The notes: generated by a model not told the origin, from the sequence alone. A stretch of DNA of 64,000 nucleotides from Acinetobacter geminorum (GCF_013009345.1 NZ_JABELE010000009.1:62001-126000); one strand, 5' to 3'; counted from the first letter of the stretch, positions 24,688-34,189 are shown. Program-made: numbers and translations.

Positions 24688-25944
24688 TTAGAACTTTTTG
24701 GTGTAATTAACAAATAAACGATCTTCACCAAAGTCATTGCCGTGTTTTACATTGTAATCAATACGAATATATTGTAGAGCCACGCCTTTTAAGAATGGCT
24801 GCTGAAATGCATAGTTTAGAATAACGTTTGACTCGGTTTCATGGTTCTTTTCACCATTTGCTGCTTTAAAGTCATTGCCGTAAACATATTTCACCATCGC
24901 ATTTAAACCCGGTACATAGTCTTTAAAATCGTAGCCATACATGACATGGTAAGACTTTTCATCTTCTTTAAAGAAGCCGGTGGCATTCCAGTTAATGAAA
25001 TAGGTTTCTGGTAAGAAACCATCCGGTAGTGGGTAAGCCGACTCTCCAATAATTTGTTGGTAACCCAAACCAAAGGTATGGTTTTTTACTTTGACGGTTT
25101 CAAGTAACCCAATGTTCTGGGCATCAATATTAAAAGTATTACCGTCATCTTTCGCATTGAAGTATTTAAATTTGGAAGTTAGAGCAAAAGTTGGTTGTTT
25201 CCACGTATGTTCCAGCCCCACATAGTGTTTGTTGTAGAGGTCTTCCAAATTACCAAAGTAATATTCGCCCTTTAAAGACGGCGTAAATTGATAGCGCAGG
25301 TCAATGTAGTTAAGGCCATCAGATTCTTTAGTAATTCCATTTGATGTGAAAGAAAACTTTTTAAAGTCTTCTTCATTTCGGGGAGACACTTTTTCAACCC
25401 GACCAATTTCTGCATAAAGTTGATCTGAAAGTTGCGACTTAAGGTTAGTTCCCCAATATGAAGTAAGTAATTGTCGGCTCGCATCTACGGCAGTGACAGG
25501 TAAATCGAGCCAGAGTTCACCGACACTTAAAAGAGTTTTGTCATAACCTAGCTTTAAAGTCGCGCCGTATTTTAAATAGTCTGATGCCTGAGATTGTGTC
25601 TCTTTATTAAAAGGCAAAACAGTATCTGCCACGTGTTTGTCTGAACTTAAACGCACGGCGTATTGAACAGATGTATCGGCCCCAATCGTGATTGGCTTAT
25701 CTGCTATGACTAACGGGGTGTCATGCATTTTCGATTTATAAAATAATGACGCTGCCTGAGACCAACTGCCGGTATCTTTTAAGGCATCATTATCAAAATC
25801 ACGGTTGATATAGGCATTTTTTAAAGTGAATTTCCATTCATCTTCAGTTTGCTGATTTGGATTTGCGGCCCATGAGTTGCTGCACATCAGTAATAAAGTG
25901 GCAACAGCTAAAGTGTGTAGTTTAAAACGGTGAAATAATTTCAT
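24688..25944 (-). CDS. OprD-type outer-membrane porin
   Basis: This 418-residue protein has a signal peptide (cleavage near SWA-AN), then KFTLKNAYINRDFDNDALKD and GSWSQAASLFYKSK, which are the OprD-family opening, and a beta-barrel ending in RLFVNYTKKF with a terminal phenylalanine. OprD-type porins admit carboxylates and amino acids. It is related to the porin at 54691-56001. It follows the MFS gene by 109 bases on the same strand, so outer- and inner-membrane transport of one substrate is likely encoded together. Confidence 0.85.
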   Translation of the reverse strand: MKLFHRFKLHTLAVATLLLMCSNSWAANPNQQTEDEWKFTLKNAYINRDFDNDALKDTGSWSQAASLFYKSKMHDTPLVIADKPITIGADTSVQYAVRLSSDKHVADTVLPFNKETQSQASDYLKYGATLKLGYDKTLLSVGELWLDLPVTAVDASRQLLTSYWGTNLKSQLSDQLYAEIGRVEKVSPRNEEDFKKFSFTSNGITKESDGLNYIDLRYQFTPSLKGEYYFGNLEDLYNKHYVGLEHTWKQPTFALTSKFKYFNAKDDGNTFNIDAQNIGLLETVKVKNHTFGLGYQQIIGESAYPLPDGFLPETYFINWNATGFFKEDEKSYHVMYGYDFKDYVPGLNAMVKYVYGNDFKAANGEKNHETESNVILNYAFQQPFLKGVALQYIRIDYNVKHGNDFGEDRLFVNYTKKF

Positions 25945-26000
25945 AATCCATTTCCCAAGTGTAAGCCAGTCCTCGGCACTAAATAATTTCTAATATTTCA

Positions 26001-26030
26001 GTACTCTCTAAGCGTTTAGTTAGAGAGTAC
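26001..26030. repeat. 11-bp perfect inverted repeat between MFS and porin genes
   Basis: GTACTCTCTAA (26001-26011) pairs with TTAGAGAGTAC (26020-26030) around an 8-base loop. It has no T run in the direction of transcription (minus), so it may set the ratio or stability of the two messages rather than end transcription. Confidence 0.5.
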
Positions 26031-26053
26031 ATTTTTGCAATTGGTGAAACCTA

Positions 26054-27403
26054 TTAATTTAATTTTTCAACCTTCATGCTTTCACTAAAGAATTTACAGC
26101 CTTTAAAAAGCAGAATTAGAGCCAGTACACACGACAGACCACCTACAATAGATAAAGAAGAACCCACCATTAACGGACTACCAAAAACTTTATCTGTGAT
26201 AATGGCCACCAATGTTGTACCAATGCCGAGCCCAATTAAGTTACTCACCAAAAGGAAGAGGGCAGAAAGGCGTGCTCTAAATTGGTTTGGGGCTAACATT
26301 TGCAAAGCAGTTGCTGAAATTACTAGAGGGAAAGATGCAAAGAACATTGCAGGAATCAGTAAGCTAACTGAAAGCCAGAGTTGATCTGTTTGGGTAAAAA
26401 ATGCAATTGGAATAATCAGGCCAACAATACCAATTACACCAGTGAACATTGGTGCATCTTGGCGCCCTTTTTTAATAAACCAGTCATTTAGCCAACCTGC
26501 ACAAAATACGCCTAATGTATTTGCGACTAACAGAATGGTACCAAGCATATAGCCTGTTTCAGTCGGCGCGAGTTGAAACTTACGAATATAAAATGCAGGT
26601 GTCCAGCTAGTTAGGCTATAGAGTGCCATTGCATAAAAGGTAAAACCTAAATAATGACAAGCAAATGTTTTCGAATGTTTTTTAATAAACTGAAGGCATT
26701 GTGTGAATTTAACTTGGTCAACTTGTCCATTTGGGTTGAGTTGCTGGCCTTTACGTGCAGGGTCTTTAACGGTGAGGATAAAGAGCAAACCAATAATAAT
26801 GCCGGGTAAACCCACCACTAAAAAGGCAATTTGCCATGCTTTAAGTGCACCCAATAAAGGAACCTCAATAAGTGTCACGCCTTTAAGCAGGTTAATCACA
26901 TAACCACCAACTAAAAAGGCGATACCTCCACCTAAGAAAGCGCCAATTGAATAGATCCCAACAGCGCGGCCTAGTTTGTCTTTACTAAACATGTCACTAA
27001 ACATTGAATAAGCAGCTGGAGATAAAGCCGCTTCACCGACACCTACCGCCATACGGCTTAAGAACAGTTGAATAAAGTTTTTACTTAAACCACAAGTTGC
27101 TGTTGCCAGACTCCAAACAATAATCCCGATTGAAATTAGTTTTGGTCGTGAAAAACGGTCAGCAATGTAGGCTAAGGGTAAACCCATCACCGCGTAAAAC
27201 AGTGAGAAGGCGAGGCCATGTAATAAGCTAAATTGAGTATCTGAAAGTTGGAGGTCTGCTTTGATGGGTTCAATCATCAGTGCCAGAATTTGGCGGTCAA
27301 TAAATGAAAATATATATGCCAACATACAAAGTATGACCACATACCATGCATATGCATTGCTTTTCTTCTGGGTCCTTTCAACAGCGATATTACTTTGGTT
27401 CAT
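26054..27403 (-). CDS. MFS transporter, spinster-like subgroup
   Basis: The 449-residue inner-membrane protein has about twelve helices, with YIFSFIDRQILALMIEPIK in the first helix and DRFSRPK in the loop between helices 2 and 3. The N-terminal style FxDRQIL is that of spinster-like transporters often found next to aromatic or steroid degradation genes. Substrate is not determined. It lies between the ACAD10/11-like operon and iacR, and transport of an indolic or other organic acid is the simplest idea. It is transcribed with the porin downstream. Confidence 0.8.
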   Translation of the reverse strand: MNQSNIAVERTQKKSNAYAWYVVILCMLAYIFSFIDRQILALMIEPIKADLQLSDTQFSLLHGLAFSLFYAVMGLPLAYIADRFSRPKLISIGIIVWSLATATCGLSKNFIQLFLSRMAVGVGEAALSPAAYSMFSDMFSKDKLGRAVGIYSIGAFLGGGIAFLVGGYVINLLKGVTLIEVPLLGALKAWQIAFLVVGLPGIIIGLLFILTVKDPARKGQQLNPNGQVDQVKFTQCLQFIKKHSKTFACHYLGFTFYAMALYSLTSWTPAFYIRKFQLAPTETGYMLGTILLVANTLGVFCAGWLNDWFIKKGRQDAPMFTGVIGIVGLIIPIAFFTQTDQLWLSVSLLIPAMFFASFPLVISATALQMLAPNQFRARLSALFLLVSNLIGLGIGTTLVAIITDKVFGSPLMVGSSLSIVGGLSCVLALILLFKGCKFFSESMKVEKLN

Positions 27404-27802
27404 ACACTTAATCCTTATGTATAAAACGCTTAAAGAAATTGATATCTAACTTTTATTATTCCTCTAAAGTTTTCGATATTTCCCCCTTTTAGATAAGAAT
27501 AATAAATAGGCTAGAAATGAGTAATTTGGTCTCGTACAGACCGGAAGAGTGCGTCTAAACCCAATTAGGAGTTAATGGGATTTTTAAGGTCATGGAATTA
27601 TTATTTTCTTTTTATATGTAAAATTCCATTACTTATTGAGTATGTTAGAATACCTAAAAAGTATGTTAAGTAATTATATATAGATAAGCTTGTGATATAA
27701 AAATTGATTTTATTTATTTTTATTGTTTTAACGAAAGAGCAGCTAAAGAAAAAGAAATTTTTAACTGCTCTAAGAAAGCTAATTTATCATAATGAGAAAT
27801 AT
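27404..27802. other. 399-base AT-rich gap, no gene seen
   Basis: No coding frame is convincing here. TTTTCGATATTTCC at about 27470-27483, upstream of the MFS gene, resembles TTTTCCGATATTTTA at 28376-28390 in the iacR-iacH control region. This hints at shared control, but the match is short and in AT-rich DNA. I see no clear terminator for the minus-strand iacR transcript. Confidence 0.35.
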
Positions 27803-28327
27803 TTAACTGGATGGCATCAGGTCAAATAATTTTTTTAACTGGTTATTTAAATTATGTAGCTCGTCTTCTGAAAAAGCGTTAAGGATGCCTGCCAAGGTAA
27901 CCACACTAATCTGATTAATCTGTTCAACCAACTCAATACCTTTGGCCGTTAATTTCACCATCGAGATGCGTTCATCAGAAGTAGAAGAGTAGACCTCGAC
28001 AATTCCATCTTCTACCAAGCGATATACAGCTTTTGTTGCCGTTGTTAACTTTAAAGTAGAAAGATTAGCAATGTCGGTAATACTGGCTTCCCCAAGGGCA
28101 TTAGTGCTTAAAATAATTTTACGGCGTGTATTATCAATACCTAGCTTTTTTATTGATTTTTCAATCAGTTGTGAATACTTTCCATTCACTTGGGAAACCC
28201 AAAAAAAAGGGAAATTTTGAATACTCGACGGTTCTTTATTAGGAAGAAATTGTTCTAAATGATCAAGCATAGCTAAGCAATAACTTAGTGAAAAAAGGGT
28301 AATCCTATTATAAACAAAATTTTGCAT
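27803..28327 (-). CDS. iacR: MarR-family repressor IacR
   Basis: IacR is the MarR-type regulator divergent from the iac genes and responds to indole-3-acetate in related bacteria. The 174-residue protein has a winged helix (about residues 70-135, with SITDIANLSTLKLTTATKAV and RLVEDGIVEVYSSTSDERIS) flanked by dimerisation helices. The ATG at 28327 has AAGGA just upstream. A second in-frame ATG at 28270 would remove 19 residues and cannot be excluded. The 93-base region to iacH holds the probable operator. Confidence 0.82.
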   Translation of the reverse strand: MQNFVYNRITLFSLSYCLAMLDHLEQFLPNKEPSSIQNFPFFWVSQVNGKYSQLIEKSIKKLGIDNTRRKIILSTNALGEASITDIANLSTLKLTTATKAVYRLVEDGIVEVYSSTSDERISMVKLTAKGIELVEQINQISVVTLAGILNAFSEDELHNLNNQLKKLFDLMPSS

Positions 28328-28358
28328 ATTTCCTTGAGAACAAATTATAAAAAAATAC

Positions 28359-28387
28359 TTGACAATTCCATTAAATTTTCCGATATT
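28359..28387 (+). promoter_or_regulatory. Probable iacH promoter in the iacR-iacH gap
   Basis: TTGACA at 28359-28364 is a perfect -35 box. After 17 bases comes GATATT (28382-28387) as a -10 box. Start of transcription would fall near 28394, leaving a short leader before the iacH ATG at 28421. Binding of IacR across these boxes would repress the operon. Confidence 0.6.
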
Positions 28388-28420
28388 TTAATTAATCGAT
28401 AAAAATACATGGAAAAGTGA

Positions 28421-29530
28421 ATGAATATTATTAGTCAAGAAGTGCATAAAGGAAGTGGCAAGCTCAAGGTCATGGTGAAAGACACAATTGATATTCAAGG
28501 TCTAAAAACCATTGCTGGCAGTCGAGCTTTATTAAATGTTGAACTTGCTCAGGATGATGCTGAGGTCGTTAAAAACATTTTACAAGCAGATTGTGAAATT
28601 ATTGCGAAAACGAATTTGCATGAATTGGCTTTTGGCATTACCGGCATTAACCACGCTTTTGGTACACCCATTAATCCTAAATATCCTGAACTTATTCCTG
28701 GTGGCTCTTCAAGTGGTTCTGCTGCGGCTATTGCAGCAAAACAAGCTGACTTTACTCTAGGCACAGACACGGGCGGTTCTATCCGGATGCCCGCTGCATG
28801 TTGCGGAGTTTTTGGTTTAAAACCGACTTTTGGTCGGGTAAGTCGCAAAGGCGTATATCCGCCGTCGAGTTCTTTAGATTGTGTTGGTCCTTTTGCAGAT
28901 TCAATTGAGATGATTGAAAAAGCCATGCAAATTATTGACCCAACTTTCAAGCCTACTGAATGTACTAGTGCACCAAAACTTGCTGTTCTCGATGTAAGCG
29001 CAGATGAGGTTGTTTGGAACTGTATCCATCAAGCACTTCAAAAAGCTAATTTACAGACCACTTCAGAAAAAGTTGAACATTTTGAAGCAGCCTATGATGC
29101 AGGAATGCAGATTATTAATTATGAAAATTGGCAAGCTTTTGGTGAGTTAACCAAAACAGGTTTAATTGGTTCTGATGTAAATGGTCGTTTATTAAAAGCA
29201 GCACACACCACTTTAGAGCAAGTAAAACAAGCCGAAGTTGTGAGAGCGCAACTGACTCAAGAACTCGATGCTTTATTAGAAAAATATGATGCATTGGTTT
29301 TACCGACACTTCCACAAATTCCACCGAAAGTTTCTGAAGCTAAAAACACTGTCGCTTTTTTGAATCTTACAGCTTTAGTTCGACCATTTAATTTATCAGG
29401 ACATCCAGCCATTTCAGTGCCACTTGAAACCAGTGACGGTTTACCAGTGGGCTTACAGATCGTATCAAAGCATCAAAAAGATGAGCAATTATGCGCTATA
29501 GCTAAATTTTTTGTTGATGCAATGCAATAA
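28421..29530 (+). CDS. iacH: Amidase-signature protein IacH
   Basis: IacH belongs to the amidase signature family and is part of the indole-3-acetate catabolic set. Its exact step is not settled. The 369-residue protein shows the Ser-Ser-Lys triad: lysine in MVKDTIDIQG, GGSSSGSAAAIAA, and the nucleophile serine in DTGGSIRMPAACCGVFG (about residues 116-132). It is shorter than many amidases. As first gene of iacHABICDEFG it is followed by iacA after 15 bases. Confidence 0.85.
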   Translation: MNIISQEVHKGSGKLKVMVKDTIDIQGLKTIAGSRALLNVELAQDDAEVVKNILQADCEIIAKTNLHELAFGITGINHAFGTPINPKYPELIPGGSSSGSAAAIAAKQADFTLGTDTGGSIRMPAACCGVFGLKPTFGRVSRKGVYPPSSSLDCVGPFADSIEMIEKAMQIIDPTFKPTECTSAPKLAVLDVSADEVVWNCIHQALQKANLQTTSEKVEHFEAAYDAGMQIINYENWQAFGELTKTGLIGSDVNGRLLKAAHTTLEQVKQAEVVRAQLTQELDALLEKYDALVLPTLPQIPPKVSEAKNTVAFLNLTALVRPFNLSGHPAISVPLETSDGLPVGLQIVSKHQKDEQLCAIAKFFVDAMQ

Positions 29531-29545
29531 ATTACAAGGAGTTAG

Positions 29546-30715
29546 ATGATGAATAAGTTGTCTAAAATGGAGTTTGCTTCTCAAGACAAAGCAGTTGACT
29601 TAGACGCTTTGTGTCAAGAAATTCGTGAGCGTGCCTGTGCAGGTGAGTTTGATAATCAGGCCTACGTGAGCCAAGACATTATCGAAAAACTTAAACAGAT
29701 TGGTGTTTATCGTGCCTTGGTGCCTAAACGTTTTGGCGGTGAAGAATGGTCTCCACGGCAATTTTGTGAGTTGATCGAGACTTTATCTAAAGCTGATGGT
29801 TCAGTCGGTTGGGTGGCAAGTTTCGGTATGAGCCCTGCGTATTTAGGAAGTTTGCCTGAAGATACACTGAAAGAATTGTACCAAAACGGGCCAGATGTGG
29901 TGTTTGCCGGAGGTATTTTTCCACCGCAACCTGCTGAAATTACCGATGAAGGTGTAGTGGTTCGTGGACGTTGGAAATTTTCCAGCGGTTGTATGGGAGC
30001 GGACATTGTTGGTGTGGGGATTTCACCGCTTAAAAACAATGAAATGCAAGGCTTACCACGCATGGCAGTGATGCCTGCCAAAAAAGCCAAAATCGAAATG
30101 ACTTGGGACACCGTTGGCCTAAAAGGTACAGGAAGCCATGACTTAGTCGTCGAAGATGTATTAGTCGAAAAGAAATGGACCTTTGTACGTGGTGAACCTT
30201 CGAAACTAAGTGAGCCATTTTTTAAATATCCGTCACTGTCTTTAGCTACGCAAGTATTAACCGTGGTGGGTATTGGTGTTGCAGCTGCCGCATTAGAAGA
30301 ATTTGAAAAATTAGCCCCGGGTAAAGCATCTATTACAGGCGGTTCAGAAATTGCCAACCGTCCAGTGACTCAATATGAGTTCGCTCAAGCTGATGCAGAG
30401 TTTCAGGCTGCAAAATCTTGGTTTTATCAAACCATGGATATTGTTTGGAATGAAATTATTGCTGGTCGTGAAGCAACAGCTGAACAGATCAGTGACATGC
30501 GTTTGGCATGTACCCATGCAGCGCGAGTTTGCGCCAAAGTCACCCGAAAAATACAAATGCTCGCGGGTATGACAGCGATTTATACCAACAATCCATTTAG
30601 CCGTTTTGTAAATGACACCAACGTGGTGACTCAGCATGCATTTATGGGCGATGCGACTTTACAAAATGCAGGCTCAATCAGTTTCGGGTTAAAACCAACC
30701 CCAGGTTATTTATAA
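29546..30715 (+). CDS. iacA: Indole-3-acetate monooxygenase IacA (acyl-CoA dehydrogenase fold)
   Basis: IacA is a flavin-dependent hydroxylase of the group D type that starts indole-3-acetate breakdown and also turns indole into indigo in other strains. The 389-residue protein has the acyl-CoA dehydrogenase-like fold: PKRFGGEEWSPRQF, SKADGSVGWVASFGMSP, GRWKFSSGCMGADIV, and the C-terminal NTNVVTQHAFMGDATL. It needs reduced flavin, probably from IacG. Two ATG codons in tandem (29546 and 29549) follow AAGGAG, and the second has better spacing. A 216-residue antisense frame lies opposite and is a shadow. Confidence 0.88.
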   Translation: MMNKLSKMEFASQDKAVDLDALCQEIRERACAGEFDNQAYVSQDIIEKLKQIGVYRALVPKRFGGEEWSPRQFCELIETLSKADGSVGWVASFGMSPAYLGSLPEDTLKELYQNGPDVVFAGGIFPPQPAEITDEGVVVRGRWKFSSGCMGADIVGVGISPLKNNEMQGLPRMAVMPAKKAKIEMTWDTVGLKGTGSHDLVVEDVLVEKKWTFVRGEPSKLSEPFFKYPSLSLATQVLTVVGIGVAAAALEEFEKLAPGKASITGGSEIANRPVTQYEFAQADAEFQAAKSWFYQTMDIVWNEIIAGREATAEQISDMRLACTHAARVCAKVTRKIQMLAGMTAIYTNNPFSRFVNDTNVVTQHAFMGDATLQNAGSISFGLKPTPGYL

Positions 30716-30740
30716 GTTTAATTTTTAAAAGGATATTGAA

Positions 30741-31100
30741 ATGGAAGCTAAAAAATCATTACGCGTCTTGTTCTGCATGGGTATTAACCAAAACTTTTTT
30801 GATGCAGAACCTGCTGAAGCAAAAGCGGTTTGGGCAGCGTTTGGTGAAATGTGGAATGGCATTCATGACTTACCGGGTGTGCATGTTTTTGGAAATCTTG
30901 ATGATGACCAAAGCATGGTTGGCCCAAGTGCAGGTTGGCCATGGACGACATACTTGCTTGCAGATGTTCCAGATATTGAAACAGTTCATGCCGCTTGTAA
31001 CTTGTTTAGAACTACGGTGGTGGGTGAAGGTCCATACAAACTTTGGAAATATTGCAAAGTTGAAGCTCGTGTTGGACGCGAATTAATTATCCAACGTTAA
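30741..31100 (+). CDS. iacB: Small conserved protein IacB
   Basis: This 119-residue soluble protein of unknown biochemical role is always found in iac clusters. It begins MEAKKSLRVLFCMGINQNFF and has GPSAGWPWTTYLLADV and a C-terminal GEGPYKLWKYCKVEARVG. No cofactor motif is visible. The fold may be ferredoxin-like or dimeric alpha/beta barrel, but that is a guess. It lies 25 bases after iacA and 10 bases before iacI. An overlapping frame at 30736-31086 is a shadow. Confidence 0.82.
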   Translation: MEAKKSLRVLFCMGINQNFFDAEPAEAKAVWAAFGEMWNGIHDLPGVHVFGNLDDDQSMVGPSAGWPWTTYLLADVPDIETVHAACNLFRTTVVGEGPYKLWKYCKVEARVGRELIIQR

Positions 31101-31110
31101 GGCGACCGTA

Positions 31111-31638
31111 ATGAATGACAAAGTGAATTTTGCAGAAATCATAGAGCGGCTAGAACAGTTAGAAGCGCACAACGCCATTCGTAACTGCCTGAACCGTTAT
31201 ATGGAAATCTGTGACGAGCTTAATGCAAATACAGACCTTGATGAGCTGATGAATCTTTTTGATCAAGACTGTATTTGGGAAGGCGTTGGCGAGAAATATG
31301 CCAAATCCTTTGGCCGTTATGATTCTTGGCAGTCGATTTACGACATGTTTAAAAGCTATACCCAAAAAGAATCTCACTTTGTTATGAATGCCCACTTTGT
31401 GAATTCAGAACAAATTTATGTAAATCAAAATGATGCAAATGCTTCTTGGCTGATGTTGCAAACTTCAACATTTAAAGATGGCCGTAGTCATCTGAATACA
31501 GCAAAGCTCAACGTGAAGTTTCAAAAGCAAGCAGATGGAATATGGAAAATTAAACATTTCCAAACACAGAATATTTTCAGTCGTCCCGTATCGCATTGGC
31601 ACAGCGAAGCCGAATTGCCGGTACCTTCCCATGAATGA
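31111..31638 (+). CDS. iacI: SnoaL-like (NTF2 fold) protein IacI
   Basis: This 175-residue protein has an NTF2/SnoaL-like pattern: LEAHNAIRNCLNRYMEICDE, then LMNLFDQDCIWEGVG and a later SWLMLQTSTFKDGRSHLN. It resembles small hydroxylase-associated or isomerase-like proteins and is related in fold to dioxygenase beta subunits. In the A. baumannii-type iac order it sits between iacB and iacC, as here. The exact reaction is not known. Its stop lies 29 bases before the chosen iacC start. Confidence 0.8.
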   Translation: MNDKVNFAEIIERLEQLEAHNAIRNCLNRYMEICDELNANTDLDELMNLFDQDCIWEGVGEKYAKSFGRYDSWQSIYDMFKSYTQKESHFVMNAHFVNSEQIYVNQNDANASWLMLQTSTFKDGRSHLNTAKLNVKFQKQADGIWKIKHFQTQNIFSRPVSHWHSEAELPVPSHE

Positions 31639-31667
31639 CCCAGGACATATTTAAAAGGACTATTGAT

Positions 31668-32945
31668 ATGAACAGTATTATCCCAACGCATAACATTGGC
31701 ACTGATTACGATGCTTTGGTTCAAAGTGACCGTGCTCATACTTCTCTTTATAAAGATGAACGCATTTTTGATGAAGAGATGGAAAAAATCTTTTATAGCA
31801 CTTGGGTGTGGGTTGCACATGCGAGTGAAATTCCGGAAGGCGGAAGCTATAAAACTATTAATATCGGTAAACAGCCTGTTGTTGTGGTGCGTGACCGTAA
31901 AAAGAAAGTCCATGTACTTTTAAATCGTTGTCGTCATCGTGCAGCAACCGTATGCGAACATAAAAAAGGAAAAACTAATAGTTTTGTATGTCCGTACCAC
32001 GGTTGGAGTTATGCACTTGACGGTAGTTTACGTGGTGTGCCATCTCCGGAAAGCTACGGCGATTGTTTAGATAAGTCAGAATTACCGCTGGTGAGCCTAC
32101 GGGTAGAAGAATATAACGGCATGATCTTCGCTTCATTTAAAGAAGACATTCAACCGCTTGATGAGTTCCTTGGGCCAGCAAAAAAATGGATTGATCTGTT
32201 TATGAAACAAGGCGCGGGTTATCCAATTAAAGTGTTGGGTGAACACCGTTTCCGTTTCCCGGGTAACTGGAAAATCCAGCTTGAAAATACTACAGATGCA
32301 TATCATTTCCCGTTAGTACACAAGTCATTCTTAAGTTCTGTAGATGAAAAAACCGAAGAGCTCTTTAACTTCGAAAACCAACCGGGCTTTGTTGAAGACT
32401 TAGGAAACGGTCACAGTGTCATGGTGATGATTCCTGAACTGGTCGATTTAGAAGAAGAGCTCATGGAACGTCCAATTCAAGAGCGTTTCGAAGACTTGGC
32501 TCAAGCTTTGCGCGACGAAGGCCATGAGGAATTAGAAGTACGCCGTATTGTGCGTGCAGTTGGTGGTTCTGGCTTTAACTTAAATTTATTCCCGAATATT
32601 GCATGTTCAATGGCGTTCTTCCGAGTGTTACAGCCAATTTCAGTTGCTGAAACAGAAATTCATCACTCGGTGATTACGATGGATGGTGGTCCGCAAATTG
32701 CCAACCAATATCGCTTACGTTTGCATGAACATTTCCAAGGTCCATTTGGTTTTGGTACGCCAGATGACTCTGAAGCTTGGGAACGCGTACAACACGGTGC
32801 CAATGCTGGTAATGATTTATGGATCATGCTCAACCGAGGTTTGCCGGGCGAAGTCAAAACTGAAGATGGCTTAAAAAGTGATGTCAGTGCTGAAACAGGT
32901 ATGCGTGCAGCATATCAGCAGTGGAAAAAGATGATGACGGCTTAA
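31668..32945 (+). CDS. iacC: Rieske oxygenase large subunit IacC
   Basis: IacC is the alpha subunit of a ring-hydroxylating dioxygenase acting late in indole-3-acetate breakdown toward catechol. The 425-residue protein has the Rieske 2Fe-2S ligands in NRCRHRAATVCEH and FVCPYHGWSYAL (about residues 84-115) and the mononuclear iron site in ENTTDAYHFPLVHKSF (Asp, His, His). I chose the ATG at 31668 after AAAAGGAC. An in-frame ATG at 31635 overlaps the iacI stop but lacks a ribosome-binding site. iacD follows after 10 bases. Confidence 0.88.
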   Translation: MNSIIPTHNIGTDYDALVQSDRAHTSLYKDERIFDEEMEKIFYSTWVWVAHASEIPEGGSYKTINIGKQPVVVVRDRKKKVHVLLNRCRHRAATVCEHKKGKTNSFVCPYHGWSYALDGSLRGVPSPESYGDCLDKSELPLVSLRVEEYNGMIFASFKEDIQPLDEFLGPAKKWIDLFMKQGAGYPIKVLGEHRFRFPGNWKIQLENTTDAYHFPLVHKSFLSSVDEKTEELFNFENQPGFVEDLGNGHSVMVMIPELVDLEEELMERPIQERFEDLAQALRDEGHEELEVRRIVRAVGGSGFNLNLFPNIACSMAFFRVLQPISVAETEIHHSVITMDGGPQIANQYRLRLHEHFQGPFGFGTPDDSEAWERVQHGANAGNDLWIMLNRGLPGEVKTEDGLKSDVSAETGMRAAYQQWKKMMTA

Positions 32946-32955
32946 GGAGAGAGCA

Positions 32956-33441
32956 ATGAATATGAATCTGCAATTATTAAATGAAGTCACTGCTTTCATC
33001 TGGGCTGAAGCAGATATGTTAGATCACAGTGAATACCGTGAATGGCTCAATTTATGGAATGAAAAAGGCGTTTATATCATCCCAATTGACCCAAACTTAA
33101 CGGACTACGAAAACAACTTAAATTATGCCTATGACGATAATCATATGCGTACTTTGCGTGTACAGCGTCTTGAAAATGGTGAAGCGATTTCTACAGCGCC
33201 TAAAGCAAATACTGTGCGTAGCATTTCTCGTGTACGAGTGATTCAAGATCAGGATGATGAAATCGTTTTACGCTGTGCTCAAAACTTACGTGAATTCCGT
33301 AAAGAAAACCTCAAGCATTACACAGCTGATATTACCTACCATCTAACTCGTGATGCAGCTACAGGTTTTAAGATTAACCGTAAAATCATTAACTTGGTTA
33401 ACTCAACCGATACCTTAGCTGGTATTAGCTACATTCTTTAG
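32956..33441 (+). CDS. iacD: Ring-hydroxylating dioxygenase small subunit IacD
   Basis: IacD is the beta subunit that pairs with IacC and has a structural NTF2-like fold. The 161-residue protein begins MNMNLQLLNEVTAFIWAEAD and has LDHSEYREWLNLWNEKGVYI and SRVRVIQDQDDEIVL, typical for the family. A GGAGAGAG ribosome-binding site precedes the ATG. iacE follows after 10 bases. Confidence 0.87.
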   Translation: MNMNLQLLNEVTAFIWAEADMLDHSEYREWLNLWNEKGVYIIPIDPNLTDYENNLNYAYDDNHMRTLRVQRLENGEAISTAPKANTVRSISRVRVIQDQDDEIVLRCAQNLREFRKENLKHYTADITYHLTRDAATGFKINRKIINLVNSTDTLAGISYIL

Positions 33442-33451
33442 GAGCGGTAAC

Positions 33452-34189
33452 ATGAAACAGGTTGTTTTAGTGACAGGTGCTGCTTCTGGACTCGGTAATG
33501 TGATTGCTGAATATTTTGCGAGCCAAGGCCATCAAGTGATTTTGTCGGCAAGTACGCTTGAAAAAGCCGAAAATGCCAAGGCTCAAAGTCAGTATGCCCA
33601 AAATATGTTTCCCTTGAAATTAGATATTTCGGTTGAGGCAGATTTTTATGCAGCAGTGCAATTGATAGAAGAGAAATTTTCTAAACTTGATGTGTTAATT
33701 AATAATGCTACCGTCACCAAAGCAACGCCAGTATTACAAATTACCGCAGCCGATTTTGATTGGGTGACCCAAGTCAACCAACGCGGTACCTTCCAAGCTT
33801 GCCAAATTATTGGTCAATATATGGCTAAAAAGGGTTATGGACGCATCATAAATATGGCGTCGTTAGCAGGACAAAATGGCGGTACTGCAACAGGTGCACA
33901 CTATGCGGCAACCAAAGGTGCGATTGTGACTTTAACCAAAATTTTTGCTAAAGAATTTGCTGCAAAAGGAGTGACGGTCAATGCGGTTGCACCGGGCCCA
34001 ATGGAATCTCCAATTGTTCATAGCGTGGTGCCAGATGAAAAAATGGAACAGTTCATCCAGAATATTCCGGTTAAAGCCTTAGGAAGTATGCATTTTATTG
34101 CTGAAACTTGTGGGTTGCTTGCGAGTCCAAATGCGAGTTTTGTGACTGGTGCAACATGGGATATTAACGGTGGTTTATTCATGCGTTAA
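33452..34189 (+). CDS. iacE: Short-chain dehydrogenase IacE
   Basis: This SDR of 245 residues has VTGAASGLGNVIAEYFA for the dinucleotide, NNATVTKATPV, the catalytic serine in NMASLAGQNG and HYAATKGAI (Tyr-x3-Lys, about residues 150-154). In the iac pathway it probably oxidises or reduces a hydroxylated indole-acetate intermediate. A GGAGCGG site lies upstream, and iacF follows after 34 bases. Confidence 0.87.
   Translation: MKQVVLVTGAASGLGNVIAEYFASQGHQVILSASTLEKAENAKAQSQYAQNMFPLKLDISVEADFYAAVQLIEEKFSKLDVLINNATVTKATPVLQITAADFDWVTQVNQRGTFQACQIIGQYMAKKGYGRIINMASLAGQNGGTATGAHYAATKGAIVTLTKIFAKEFAAKGVTVNAVAPGPMESPIVHSVVPDEKMEQFIQNIPVKALGSMHFIAETCGLLASPNASFVTGATWDINGGLFMR

Noticed and set aside
29707..30357. 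Long minus-strand open frame (216 codons) opposite iacA
   Set aside because: It is serine- and proline-rich with no family motif, and iacA on the plus strand has clear domain patterns over the same bases. It is a shadow frame.
30736..31086. Alternative 116-codon frame overlapping iacB
   Set aside because: It is in another frame of the same bases, rich in Met, Trp and Cys without a family pattern. The iacB frame matches the known iac gene order.
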